From positions 2,333,483 through 2,397,482 of the forward strand of contig OX030961.1 in the NCBI GenBank assembly GCA_943735955.1: 64,000 nt of DNA. The letters run 5' to 3'. Position 1 is the first letter of the stretch. Every line of letters begins with the position of its first letter. The stretch is from Piscicola geometra (taxonomy: Eukaryota; Annelida; Clitellata; Hirudinida; Piscicolidae). The notes under the pieces were generated by a model. The model ran no database searches, had not been told where the DNA came from, and worked only from the letters and a program-made list of their open reading frames with translations. The position numbers were made by a program, and so were the translations under genes. This document shows positions 35,031-51,835 of this stretch, one piece after another.

Positions 35031-36132
35031 TGTGGGAAGAACTGATAAATGTTTATCATTTCTATTTCATTTGTTTTTCTAAAACATCTGTTAGATCACG
35101 CAGTCAGTCATATGAAGAATCGAACAAAAAACTCGAAAATTGTTGAAGTAGCTAAAAATATGTTATTAAAACGTTTTTTCCTTTTTCTCTATTTCTTCAC
35201 TTTCGAATAATACAATTTTCTAATAGTTTCATTCAATAACGTGAAGCTTTTTGATTGTCATCTTTGATCAAGAATAAACGCAGGCATTCAGTGCTTTTGC
35301 TGGCTCAATATTTTTTAACCTATCTGAAACTTGAAAAAATATTTCAAAATTTTGAAATTATTGAACAACTATTAAACCTGAAATAGCTATTAATGACACT
35401 GATGAACGTTCTGTTGCTCTTATGAGCTCCTATCACAAAAACTAAATCAGAAATGCAGAAACTGATACAAGTTGTCGAGAAAACGCCTTTCAGATATCCG
35501 CCAAAGCTCTTGATTCAACTTTTAATTCAATGAATTTTATTTTATTTATTATGCACATATTGAGAATCATGTGCATCAAAACCACTTGATCCTAATTAAT
35601 TACATAGGTCCGCATGGATATTAAAAAATAAGCTGATGGGTTCGTTGAAATCCTATTTTTCAACCTAACTGTCTGAAACTTTTATACTCTTATTCTATAT
35701 TTTTATCAGAATCTTCATCTCATGCTCTCTTCTCCACTGAGAGTATTTCTAGACTCGTTTATTTGGGGCTCAAAAAATTATCTTTATCTCATTTTGTGTT
35801 CAAAAATAAGTTTTACATTTTCGAAATAATTATTTTTTATTTGTGTAAATTTTGACTTTGAAAAGACAAAGCCAAGTTTTGATAGTTTATTCAATCATTT
35901 ATGATGTTGCATCCAAACGGGTGTTAATAATTACAATCATCCACAAAGCTCAATACTTTCTGATGAAAGATGTTTTGCACTGTTTATCTTAATAATTATA
36001 ATACAAGTTTTAAGCTTCTATATAACCTTTCAAGGTTATATGGATAACAATGGGTTTCATTTAAACGGAACACGTTAAATATTTTCATATAATCAACTGG
36101 ATGTGACCCTGAAAATAGAACAAAGTGGTGAA
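35031..36132. other. Intergenic between lectin C and the Cdk5 activator
   Basis: Convergent intergenic region holding the 3' ends of both neighbours. AT-rich; no further gene, RNA or repeat of note was seen. Confidence 0.5.
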
Positions 36133-37332
36133 CTAATTCTTAAAATAGGATTTCAATTCTGAAAAATTATCAGCAAAAAACGAAGGGTCTTTGTTAATCT
36201 TAAGCATGTCAGAGCTGTTGCAGTTGATGATCTGGAGACAGCGGTCCCAAAAGGCTTCCTTGGAGACGTGGTCGAGCAGGAATGGCTTGGATGGGTAGCT
36301 GATTTCGTTTCCCATGTAGGTGTACGAAACGTACAAGCAAGTGAGCACCAGCAGTTTCAGGCCTTCCACGCTGTTCACCCGATGTCTACTGCCTTCTGAA
36401 TTGATGAGCAAGTAGATGAAGACAATGTTGGCTGGACTGATGAAAACGACGTCCTGCCATCCTTGCAGCAGCAACGATCGGTCAACGTTGCTCATCCACG
36501 AGATCGCCTTCGAACAGTCAAAGTCGTGCAGGTGTTTGAAGCGTTGGGTGAGGAAGCCCCCCAAACAGAGGAGGAGTTCGCCGGTGGTGGCTTTCATAAA
36601 AACCTGTCTGCAGCACACGTCGGACCTTCGTGAGTTGTCCCTGAGTTTCACGCTGTCTTGCTCTGTAGTGGCAGAGGTGGGGAAAGTGCAGATGGGTGGA
36701 GAAAGGATGAGAGTGTTGTTGTTCAGGCGGTCCATCTTACACAAACGCTTTTTACAATGGTTGTTGTTGTTCTTCTTAATGAAATCATCTTGCTTGTCAT
36801 CAGTGCTTTTGTGCATGGCAAGCTGTGACAATTTCTCCGAAGTGTAGGCTTTGTTGTCATAAGTGACATTTCCACAAGTACTCATTCGAGAAAAGTGAAC
36901 TTCAAGCTGGGAGCATCGCTTGCTTATTTGAAATGTTTCTTTTTTTCTATGATCTGTTCCTTCGTTCGCCTTCTTGATCTCTCTTTCTTGCCGCGTCTGT
37001 CTGCTTCCCGCCTCACGCATGTAGGCACTCTCAGAACGAAAGTTATTAAGACTCATCGACTTGGAGAAGAAGGTGTGGTTGGGTGTGAGGGGCAGGTAGT
37101 GGTTGGAGTGTTTGTGTTTGTTGTTCTTGAAGCTCTTGAGGTCGCTGAAGAAGGACTTGGAAACGCTGAAGCCCTTGAAATCCTTCAGGACGCTGAGGAT
37201 GTAGAGAGATGACGACGACTTCGACTTCAGTGGCGCTTTGAGGCCATAGCTGTCATAGCCAGGGTGGTTGTTGCCAGGTAAGCCGTACAAGAAGTCATAC
37301 CTGTCGCAGTGCTGTGAAGAGGCCGTACCCAT
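36133..37332 (-). CDS. CDK5R1: Cdk5 activator (p35 type)
   Basis: A single exon encodes 399 aa. The C-terminal half has the family's cyclin-box-like fold: TTGELLLCLGGFLTQR, SNVDRSLLLQGWQD, FISPANIVFIYLL, YTYMGNEISYPSKPFL and KEAFWDRCLQIIN. These are hallmark p35/p39 segments. The family binds and activates Cdk5 in neurons and directs it to membranes. I chose the ATG at 37332 because the protein then starts MGTASS, a myristoylation signal like that of known p35 proteins. The N-terminal half is poorly conserved, with Lys/Asn-rich tracts, and contains ILSVLKDFKGF-like sequence similar to the vertebrate p10 region. Vertebrate CDK5R genes are also intronless in the coding part. An in-frame GTG just upstream is not needed. 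Confidence 0.95.
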   Translation of the reverse strand: MGTASSQHCDRYDFLYGLPGNNHPGYDSYGLKAPLKSKSSSSLYILSVLKDFKGFSVSKSFFSDLKSFKNNKHKHSNHYLPLTPNHTFFSKSMSLNNFRSESAYMREAGSRQTRQEREIKKANEGTDHRKKETFQISKRCSQLEVHFSRMSTCGNVTYDNKAYTSEKLSQLAMHKSTDDKQDDFIKKNNNNHCKKRLCKMDRLNNNTLILSPPICTFPTSATTEQDSVKLRDNSRRSDVCCRQVFMKATTGELLLCLGGFLTQRFKHLHDFDCSKAISWMSNVDRSLLLQGWQDVVFISPANIVFIYLLINSEGSRHRVNSVEGLKLLVLTCLYVSYTYMGNEISYPSKPFLLDHVSKEAFWDRCLQIINCNSSDMLKINKDPSFFADNFSELKSYFKN

Positions 37333-38043
37333 GACCACTTCACTGCCTGTTATAACTCTGTCTTTGTTCTTTCCAGCCCCGTTTCAACTACATTTCTTTT
37401 TGCGTTTATATTTTTTGAAAATATTTAGTGAACTCGACTTTTTTATATTTCCATAATTCACTTTGAAGAATTTTCTTAATAGATTAGATCTTTGAGGCTT
37501 TTTTAGCTTCAAAATGATTATCTCAGTCTTATTATAATCTTTTCAACAATTTCACTTTATTATTTTACTTAACAGAAAGTATCTCAGAACCGACTACCAA
37601 ATCGCAGACTCACAATGTTTCTCACAAAAGCAATCACAAGCGTCTTGAAAGGCAATTCACCTCGCAAGAGACGCATTGATTCTATGCAGCAAGCAGCTTT
37701 TTGATGCCGGCACTGCAACGTTTGTGCTTATTTCAGCACCGACGTCACATACAACTGCGCACCGTCATTATTCAATTAGAGAGCTGAAAATCGCTGTGTG
37801 CCAGAAACGATTTAACCAATTTATTGGTAAATTTATAAGTAAATGATAGATGGCCCATAACACGAATTTTAAATTTTTTAATAAAATAATTAGTGAAACT
37901 GAGTTTTATTCCACATTAATCGCACATTACCAAACTTCTTTAAATGAAAAACATTTCAACATTGTTAAATATTTCTTTTAAACAAAATGTCATTCTTCGA
38001 TAATATTTTTTCCATTCTCAGCTTTAACCTCCAAAATCTCACA
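37333..38043. other. Upstream region of the Cdk5 activator gene
   Basis: Non-coding. It includes a GC-richer part at about 37640-37800 with a CRE-like GACGTCA (about 37741-37747), a candidate neuronal promoter element. The 3' end of the K2P gene also falls here. Confidence 0.35.
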
Positions 38044-39429
38044 TCACATGATGAAGCACCTCTCGAAGTCCACCACGTACACTTCTTCTTCGTCAACGTC
38101 GTCAGAGCTGGAGATCTCCTTGGCGATTACAGAGTCTGAGACTTCTTGTGGTCGGTCGCCCAGTGCTCCTAGTTGCGCACTGCGGTAGCGCTTGAAGTCT
38201 GCTTGGCGGGTGATGTTGTTGATGTATAGGATGAGTGAAGATTCGATTTTCGTCTGGACGAGTTTGCGAATGTTGCTGAAGAGCGTGGCGGTGAGACCGA
38301 TGCCGAAGCAGGTGAGGAAGATCACCAGCCAATAACTGCTGCGGGAAGGGTAGATGTCGCCGAAGCCGATGGTCGACATGGTGATGACGAAAAAGTAGTA
38401 GGAGTCGATGTAGCTCAGTTTGCTGAAGTAGGGAAGTACGCATGCACAGAAGGCGATGAAAAGAAAGTTGACGTTGATGAGGAATGAAATGTGGATGCTT
38501 CTAGGGTTTTTGGTGTAGTTCGGATGGGAAACAGCTTTCTTGTATATTCTTTTGACCTGAGAATGTTTTTTATAGTCTATATATTCAACTTTGTAGTTTT
38601 ATAGTATTAAATATTTTTTTCTTTATCTGATCCCAGCTTACCCGGTACACCATGAGCTTCCAGCAGTTATAGAGGCTGAGAGAAAAAAGATTGCCCAGTT
38701 TGAAAAAAACAGAAATGCACATTGGAATGCCAATGGCAGTGTACAAGACGGTCAAGAGTTTAGCTTCCATCGTCATTGGCACAAAGTCGCCATACCCTGT
38801 CATGGAAGTTTGTAGGTGATCAAATTGCCTTCGCTTTAATATTTAAAAAAAAGTATTGTTTGAACCGTTATTATTTGAAATCCCCTATAACCTAGAATGC
38901 TAATGATGGTTTACTTAAGCGATACTGTTAGGCGATAACTGCTTTTTCGTATCACATTTTCAGTGAAAATCTCACGATAGGCAGAGATTAAAACCTCGCT
39001 TTACAAAGTGCTACTGAGCATCTTCCTACCAATAGTAGTGATCTGCACGAAGCTGTAGTACATGGCAATGCCATAGGACCAGTCGACCGTGCGGTTCTTC
39101 TGCAAGAGGTCGAAGTTCTGCAGAATGTCCTTGGCTCGCTGCTTCAGTAACTCCCTCACGTTGCCAAACTTGCACGGAGAGTTTTCATAGATCTTCAGGA
39201 TACTGACATTAATGTCGATCTCGTTAAGTCTTTCAATGGCTCTGTCTTGTGCGGCATCCAGCTCATCCAATGAAAACTCCAGTTTGGAGGCTTCCTTGCT
39301 GGCGAAGAGAAAGCCTCCGAGCATGATGTAGCCCACCAGGAAGATGAACTTGAAGATCTCCAGCTCGTGCACAGCAAAGCTCCAGAACTTCTGCAGTCTC
39401 GTCTTTCGCTTCCTTCTTCTCTTTCTCAT
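38044..39429 (-). CDS. Two-pore-domain (K2P) potassium channel
   Basis: Three exons join in frame: 39429-39030, 38796-38642 and 38556-38044, giving 355 aa. The N-terminus is strongly basic (MRKRRRKRK). TM1 is about residues 25-43. A long extracellular cap with one Cys and an NRT glycosylation site precedes the first filter, TIGYGD (132-137), which is split by intron 1 inside the Gly codon. TM2 follows (LLTVLYTAIGIPMCISVFF). Exon 3 holds TM3, the second filter TIGFGD (247-252) and TM4 (WLVIFLTCFGIGLTATLF). The GYG/GFG pair is typical of K2P leak channels that set resting potential. The cytosolic tail is short and acidic (SSSDDVDEEEV). I chose the first ATG; no upstream exon was found. Subfamily not assigned. 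Confidence 0.93.
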
Positions 39430-39783
39430 CGTCTCAGACTTGAAGTTATGGCCCAATAAATTACAATTTGATTCTTTTCAAATTGAGTATCTCACATCTT
39501 GAGACGTCCAATATAAAATATATAAAAAATAGACTTTTAAAATATTAAAATTAGCACTTCAGTTGTTTATACGGAAACTCTCATGACGCTGCAAAGATTC
39601 ACTAATTTATTGTCTAAAGTGGCTTCTTTTTACAAAAACTTCGATAAGTATACATCTACTAATAACTAAAAAAGAACTTGATCTTCTATTTATTTAACAA
39701 CAACAAAAGTTTTCATTGAAAATTGATAAAAAAACGCGAAAACCCAAACGCCAAGACCCGAAAGAAATTGAGAAAACCCAAAT

Positions 39784-45155
<5,372 letters not shown>

Positions 45156-46006
45156 ATTGTAAAGCAATTCTTTAGAAAGCTAGATAAAATATTTTTTTCT
45201 TGAAAATATTTTTTAACAATTAATGAATCAAAAGAAACACCGAATTAAATAAAAATGTTTAAAAGTTAATCAACGTTTTAAACTATTTTATAATAAAAAT
45301 GTAGTTACTAATTATTAGTATGATCATCTTTCTAATTGAAATATGATTTATTTGAAAAGCATTTTTTCCACATTTTCTTTATACAATTAACTTCAATATT
45401 GTAAGCTATTTTTCACTAAAGTCCAAATTTTATGTTTTTTTCTATAATGTTGATGATCAATCAATCAATTGATTATAAAAATGATTGAATTGTTAGAAAT
45501 TTACTTAAACAGTGCTTGGGATAAACCACAAGTACAACCATAATCTTTCAAGTTCAAATTGCATATACGTTAAGTATAAAATGCCGATTTTTTTCAATGA
45601 ATTCATTTCGTTAAATTTTTTCACAATTTCAAAATTTTCATGATTATCAATGGTCATTTTGTCCTTAAAGGAACTTGTGTTGAATATATTCTTATTTGAG
45701 GTCTTTGGTTTTGAATGCAAGTTCGACCGGTACAACGACATATTAGAGAAAAGGGTAAGAAACGTTCTTTGTTCTATGCATAAATATACTTTGCTGTTTA
45801 CCGATAATCAAAATCTTATTTTGAAAAACTTAAGACATGAATTTCTTTCGAAAATTCGATATTAATATTCATTTTTCAGAAAATCATTGGGTTTGAAACT
45901 ATTACGCTGATTTTTAAAACTCACATTGTATACAAATTATAGCCCAAATATATTTTTATTATTTTTTAAATAATATTTTCACAATTTTAAAGGTGCCTAA
46001 AGTGAA
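45156..46006. other. Shared upstream region of NAE1 and BTB zinc-finger gene
   Basis: The 850 bp between the two divergent start codons is AT-rich. It should contain both promoters. No strong TATA or CpG patch was noted, and the short open frames at 45505-45865 look spurious. Confidence 0.5.
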
Positions 46007-47585
46007 ATGGATCAATCGGAGCATTTTAGTAAGTTAGTCTCAGCATGTGCAACATTCAGAAAAAATGACTTTCTCTGTGACACTCTGCTTCTGGTGGGAG
46101 ACAAGCAGTTCAAGGCACACAGTGTAGTTCTGGCTGCAGCCTCTAGTTTTTTCAAGTCGGTGTATGAGCAGTACGAAAGGCCCGAGATGTACTACATCAA
46201 GCTGCCTGGAGTGGACCCTGACCTGATGCCCATCATCCTCGACTACATGTACACTGGCAAGCTGATCCTGCCCTACAAGGATGAGGAATGCAAGCTGCCG
46301 CCATTGCTCTTTGAGTCCTTCATGACTTTTGGACTAGACCTCTCTAATCACACTGAGTTCGTGTTCGATAATCAAAGGTACTCATCATAATAACATTTGA
46401 TTTAATGATTATTTTCTTGTAACGTTTACTTCTCTTAAATATACTTTGAACAGGCTTCTTTTTGCTTCGAATATAGTTTAATCTAAAAGCTGTGTTCTCA
46501 CTTTACGACAATTATTTGCTAGCTATTTCGTCAAGATCTAAGCATAATGCTAGTTGGATGAGTAGTTTATAAGTCAGAAAAGTTGGACAAAAAACTTAAT
46601 TAGAAAAGAATTTATACTTTCTGAAAAATCTATTATGTCACTTTGAAGGGTGGAAGGGCAAGCAGAAACTGAGGAAGGTGTGTTAGAGGAGGTGAAGGCG
46701 GATGTGATGATGGAAGAAGCAGCCACTGCAAGTGAGGCGATCACCGTGGCGGATGGCAATGTGGTGCTGGTGAAGAAGGAGGAGGAAGAGGAAGAAGTTG
46801 GACTTGGTAAGAAGTTGTGGGTTTGTGAAGAGTGTGACAGAACATTCCAGAGGAAGGCTGCATACGACAAACATGTGCAGATGCATGCAGAAGAAGATAA
46901 GCCAACACTGTGTGAGTTGTGTGGCATGGCTGTGAACGGAAAGATGGAGATGGAGAACCACTTGGCTGTGGTGCACGCACAGCCCTTCAAGAGTGAGTGG
47001 TTCAACTGCCACTTGTGTGAGAAGACCTTCTCGAAGGAGCTCACACTGGCGCACCACATGAACAAGGTGCACAAGAGTGGCACAAAAGAGGCGAAGGAGG
47101 CAAAGCGCGAGTTCACGTGTGAGTTCTGCGACAAGCAGTACGCCTCACGCACGTCCATCAAACTGCACACCGTGATGGTGCACTCGAAAGTGAAGCCTTA
47201 CCAGTGTGCAGAGTGTGGCAGGGGCTTTGCGTTCAAGTCGCAGATGATTTCACACACACGCATGCACACCGGAGAACGACCCTTCGAGTGCAACACGTGC
47301 GGCAAGACGTTCTCGGCGAACCTGAACCTCATGCAGCACATCCGCATCCACACGGGAGAGAGACCTTTCACGTGCAACTACTGCGGCAACCGCTTCTCGC
47401 AGAGGTCGCATCTGCAAACTCATCTGCGCACGCACACTGGCGAGAAACCCTACCATTGCTCACAGTGCGACAAGAAATACAAGAACCGTCTAGACCTGCG
47501 AATCCACTGTCTGCGCATCCACAACATTAACATCAAGCTGCGTGAACCCAACATCATCAACGCCAGACCAATCAAGCACCGCTGA
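46007..47585 (+). CDS. BTB domain / C2H2 zinc-finger transcription factor
   Basis: Two exons (46007-46377 and 46649-47585) join in frame at Arg to 435 aa. Residues about 10-125 form a BTB/POZ dimerisation domain (DFLCDTLLLVGDKQFKAHSV, VLAAASSFFKSV, LDYMYTGKL). An acidic hinge of Glu repeats follows. Then come eight C2H2 fingers, among them CEECDRTF, CEFCDKQY, CAECGRGF, CNTCGKTF, CNYCGNRF and CSQCDKKY. Fingers 5-8 are joined by TGERPF/TGEKPY linkers, typical of sequence-specific DNA binding. Nuclear repressor or activator roles are usual for the family; the target is unknown. A polyadenylation signal AATAAA is at 47696-47701, only 40 bp before the next gene's ATG. Confidence 0.95.
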
Positions 47586-47740
47586 TCGTCTGCCGTCTTG
47601 AATGTATATATAATTATCTAGCGCCATTTTAAATAAGCTTTTTTCGAATAACTTTTAAGCCTGTGCCGTGCACCTGACTGCGTTCCCATGGTTACAATAA
47701 ATTCATATTGTGTCTACACTTTTGAAGATTTTTATTTTTA

Positions 47741-48901
47741 ATGCGTTTGAGAATGTTCGAAGCGGCGAAGAGGGGCGACATTGCCTCAATGGAAGACGCT
47801 CTGAGAGCGGGAGAAAGCGTCAATCAGTCAGAAAAGTCAGTTCATGCCTTCACCCCGCTCCACGTCGCATGCCAACACTCTAACCTCCAGGTGTGCTATT
47901 CTGTAGTTATTAAAAACCCATTAAAGAAATATAAGTCTTAACCCTATCAAACTATTAGTGTGGCTTTACGCCGTTGTATTGTATTTTATGTTATAAATGT
48001 GTAATAATTATTAATAATTTAATAGGGTATTATGTATACTGCTTATCAGTGATAATATAGCTCAATTATTCAGTCAATACAGCCTCTACCGCCTATCTAT
48101 CTATTAAACTCTTCCAACCAGAGCGTGGAGTGGCTGCTCAGGCAGGGGGCAGATGCTTCGGTGAGGAGTGCCAGAGGATGGACTGCTCTGCACATCTGTG
48201 CCATCAGAGGAGGAAGGCAAACCTCTCAGGTGACGTGCGGTGATATTAGAAGCCTGCACAGGACAGAATTTTCAGCCGTCTGTGAATCAATTATCAGTGA
48301 TTCGCTGAATCAATTATTCTGTTGTTGAACGCTTCTTAAAAAATTCTGCGTTTTTGCGTTTTGGAGTAGACCTATGGTCTGTTCAACACACAGGCGCTTA
48401 TAAGGAGTGGAGCAGACGTGAACGCGAAAGACGGCAGAGGGTGTGGTCCAGCTCATCTGGCAGCTGCTCACAACCATCCCTCCCTCCTGCACACCCTACT
48501 CTCCTGTGAAGCTGTAAGTATTTGTGTGTCACTTGTTACGCCTGACTTCAAAAAAGATAAACATAACAAGACATAAAGATACATGTACGCACACAAAAAG
48601 ATACACACATACAAAGGAGATGAGCAGCACGGACAAGCGAGGCTGGACTGTGTCCCATTACGCGTGCTACCATGGCAACCTGGAGTGCTTGAAACTTCTT
48701 TCACCTCCCTCTCACCAGCCCGACAATCAGGGAAACACACCACGTGAGCATTGCATCCTTAACATCATCATTATCATCATCATCGCTACCATCATCATCA
48801 TCATCGCCACCATCATCATCATCGTCATCATCACCATCGTCACCATCATCATCGTCATCATCATCATCGTCATCATCGCCATCATCATCATTATCATCGT
48901 C

Positions 48902-48932
<31 letters not shown>

Positions 48933-48938
48933 TCATCC

Positions 48939-48969
<31 letters not shown>

Positions 48970-50387
48970 CAACAACATTCTCATCATCATCGGGGAAACA
49001 CATCACGTGAGCCATTGCATCCATAACATCATCATTTTCATCATTATCGCTACCACTATCATCATCATCGCCACCACCATCATCATCGCCACCACCATCA
49101 TCATCATCAGTGCATCTAGCGTGCAGGGCTGGGCAGTTGGCTTGCGTGAAGCACTTGTTGTCCTCTTCGAATGGCAGCTGGAGCACCTGGATCTCTTCGA
49201 AGAATTTAATGGGTTGCGCTCGTTGGAGCAAATGATAATATATATACTACTAGAGATAATATTAATAATAAGCAAGTTTGAGTTAATAGTAATAAGAGAG
49301 TTTAAGTTAATAATAATATATCTAAATTATAGTTTATATTATAATGTATATTTATACCGAAGTTAATATTCTGATTAAATAATTCAAAAGGTTTTGAATG
49401 ACTTACTGTAACGAATCAAAAGTTAAGATTAAAGAATAATTCATTGAAAGGTTAAAATGACCATTCCATTGGTCATTCAGGAAACACTGCGAAGATGGAA
49501 GCGGTGGATGGGCGTAAGGGATTGGTGGTAGGATATCTGCAGGCTTTGGAATCCACGCCAGAAACATCTACCCATGGTCGTTCGATTGGTTATAAATTGA
49601 GAAAATTAATCATTAAATATAATAATATTAATAAATAAACACTTTTAAAATATTCATTATTGCTTATAATTTGTGCGGAAATAAGTGTAATAACTAACTT
49701 TACTATTTATAAGTTATAAATAAAGTAATTTATTAAATTTATTTTATTTCAAGCACACACAAACACATGGCGACACCATTTCAGAGTCTTCATTCCCAGC
49801 CCACCAAGCAGCCCGCATGGGTGACCTGGAGCTTCTGAGGAGGCTGGTGGAAGGGGGAGTGGTCGATGTGGAAGAGGTCGATGCTGATGGTGATACCCTT
49901 CTACACAAAGGTCCGTGGTGATGATGATGATTCAGTGTTATGTGTTATTCGTTTATTATTTTTTTTATTAAATTGTCTCTAACCGAGTGGCCTCGAAGCG
50001 CGCTCGGGTTTACGCCACGTTAATAATATTCATCGCTGTATTTTGTATTATTTGGTGATATTTATTGGGGTAATTATGAATCAAAAAGTATTATTGAAGC
50101 AGCACACAAACAAAAAAGGCAAACTTCTATTTTTTTTCAATTTAAAACGATAGTTTTAACGTTTAATAGTTCAACGCCACATAAAAACAGCGGTTGGTCA
50201 CCCGGCGGTTGTGGAGTGGTTGCTGGAGCAGGGAGCCGTGGTGGGTGAGATGAACAAGCATGGAGAAACGTGTGAGGACGTTGCGGGAAGGATGGGTGAG
50301 ATTCAGTGTTGTGTGCTGATGCAGGAGTATGGAGGAGGAGGGATGAGTGGGATGGAGAGAAGAGGTGGAAGAGGAAGGTTGGTGTAG
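47741..50387 (+). CDS. ANKRD42: Ankyrin-repeat protein, ANKRD42-like
   Basis: Eight exons join in frame: 47741-47890, 48122-48229, 48394-48513, 48620-48743, 49111-49212, 49481-49576, 49785-49910 and 50191-50387, giving 340 aa. Repeat segments run in the same order and with the same spacing as ANKRD42: FTPLHVACQHSNLQSVEWLL, GWTALHICAIRGG, GCGPAHLAAAHNH, GWTVSHYACYHGNLECLKLL, LHLACRAGQLACVKHLL, PAHQAARMGDLELLRRLVEGG and GHPAVVEWLLEQGA. The N-terminal capping part is MFEAAKRGDIASMEDAL. It is shorter than vertebrate ANKRD42 because no C-terminal coiled coil follows; it ends in a Gly/Arg-rich tail. The family's role is poorly known; ankyrin repeats bind proteins. The exon 6-7 junction is the least certain. 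The intron between exons 4 and 5 is an ATC repeat. Confidence 0.88.
48760..49108. repeat. (ATC)n array in ANKRD42-like intron
   Basis: Interrupted ATC, ACC and GTC triplets run up to the acceptor of exon 5. The segment GGGAAACACA(C/T)CACGTGAGC, which includes the exon 4 donor, occurs twice (48731 and 48992), so part of exon 4 was duplicated within the array. Confidence 0.95.
49985..50050 (+). mobile_element. LINE/SINE 3'-tail fragment
   Basis: CGAGTGGCCTCGAAGCGCGC followed by CGGGTTTACGCCACGTTAATAA matches the shared tail of the SINE at 16890 and the LINE at 15640. No tRNA-like head precedes it, so it is a 5'-truncated copy in the last intron of the ANKRD42-like gene. Confidence 0.6.
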
Positions 50388-51188
50388 GATGATTGAAGAA
50401 GAATTAACAAAGAAGAATTAATTTATGTAGGAAAGAAGAATTGATCATAATTTGAATTATCTTTCAATTTAACACATTTGAAAGCTTTTATAAGACACAA
50501 AGGATTCGAAGGCATCGGACAATTTCAAGCCGTCATCACCTTCTTGGCATTAGGCATTAGAAACATCATTTACAATTATCACAGTCCAAAATCGTTAAAA
50601 AAGCGCTACGGACACAACCAGAGCATTCTGGCATGTATGTGAACGTAGTTGATAATGGCATGGATGGATTGAGATTCACGGAAATAATTGAGTCCCAAGA
50701 CTGGTTCTAATATCAAGAGAATATATATACTATATTGCCTATAATAGGCAATTTTCAAAAAGCTAGCGATACATAATATATGATTCAAACGCTAGAAGTA
50801 TCAAAGCGAAATGTAAAAATGTTAGTACTTTTTATGGGCTTTCATTAAAGTTCCGATTTAAGCTTTAAAAAAGCACTCCTAAATTCGATACAAAACTAAA
50901 AGCGCAAACGAAAGAAGTTTCTAGCCCAGCGAATATGAATCGTTGCAAATACATTCTCAACAAAAATATAAAATGTTATTTAGCATAGATGTACTGATGG
51001 AATAAAACTGAATATCCATATAATTAATTTCCACGCCCATGATCCTCATCGTCATCATCATCATAAGTGGCCTGGAAGCTCGTTCGGGTTATACGTCACT
51101 ATAATAATGCTCGTCATTATAATTATTATCATAATTTTGATAATCATCATTATCATCTCAATCCTCATTATAATCATCGTCATAATCA
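50388..51188. other. Intergenic region
   Basis: No gene supported. It contains the 3' ends of the two convergent neighbours, a short (ATC)n tract at about 51043-51064 and a transposon-tail copy just after it. Confidence 0.5.
51066..51120 (+). mobile_element. LINE/SINE 3'-tail fragment
   Basis: GTGGCCTGGAAGCTCGTTCG followed by GGTTATACGTCACTATAATAA is the best-preserved copy of the dispersed tail motif. It starts directly after an ATC tract and lacks a head. Confidence 0.6.
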
Positions 51189-51573
51189 TTATGTCGACTT
51201 TGAGACAGGATTTGCCTTGATAAATTCTTTGAGGTACTTAACAGTGCATGAGTATCCTTGCTGCGGTGATAATATGGTGATCATAATTATCATCATCATC
51301 ACCACCACCTCCATCATCATCACCACCTTCATCACCACCATCATCATCATCACCAGCACCATCATCATCACCATCACCACCACCATCATCATCACCATCA
51401 TCATCATCATCACCACCATCATCATCATCACCACCAGCACCACCATCATCATCACCACCACTCACATCAATCATGAATTCTCGGTCACCGGGTTCTACTT
51501 GGTAGTCGTTGGTGCCGATGTAGCCACAGTTGATGGCGACCGTCCTCAGGCGGTCTTCCTTCCTGACCCTCAC
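51189..51573 (-). CDS. Last two exons of an unrecognised gene (partial)
   Basis: Exon 51573-51466 (36 codons, acceptor GACGCAG, donor GAT|GTGAGT) and exon 51260-51189 (23 codons plus TAA, acceptor ACCGCAG) are both phase 0 and join cleanly. The peptide contains KEDRLRTVAINCGYIGTNDY, QVEPGDREFMID and YSCTVKYLKEFIKAN. I do not recognise the family. Non-repetitive, balanced composition and perfect splice sites support a real gene. The intron is an ATC/ACC repeat, as in neighbouring genes. Upstream exons must lie to the right, across or beyond the 21-bp satellite, outside this window. Confidence 0.6.
51280..51462. repeat. (ATC/ACC)n repeat
   Basis: Interrupted ATC and ACC triplets fill the intron of the partial gene here. 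Confidence 0.95.
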
Positions 51574-51659
51574 CTGCGTCATTGAATTTACAGAAAGTAG
51601 ACGCCCTTTAGAATTTGTATTTTTTCCTTCTTCTTTAAATGTAAAACAAAGCTTGAAGC

Positions 51660-51835
51660 AGTGCACAACACCAACTCACTACCTAAACCACACTAAGCCA
51701 CCACTCAACAATAAAATTCAATCACACAACCACCACCACACACGCCCACAACTACACAAACAACAACCACCACACTCAAAACACCACACACACAGAACCA
51801 CAACTTAACCACCTTACTCTACCATACAGCCACCA
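51660..51835. repeat. Degenerate border of the 21-bp satellite
   Basis: A/C-rich sequence with ACCACACT, CAACAACCACC and CACACAC words leads into the regular array. The repeat period is not yet regular here, as expected for an array edge. Confidence 0.7.

Noticed and set aside
39430..39456. K2P start nine codons upstream
   Set aside because: The upstream codon is TTG; the first ATG is at 39429 and fits the family's short basic N-terminus.
46574..47170. Antisense frame of about 200 codons opposite the zinc fingers
   Set aside because: Shadow of the GC-rich BTB zinc-finger exon.
48524..49366. Ile-rich and Asp-rich frames across 48.5-49.4 kb
   Set aside because: Produced by the ATC array; the real ANKRD42-like exons 4 and 5 use other frame joins.
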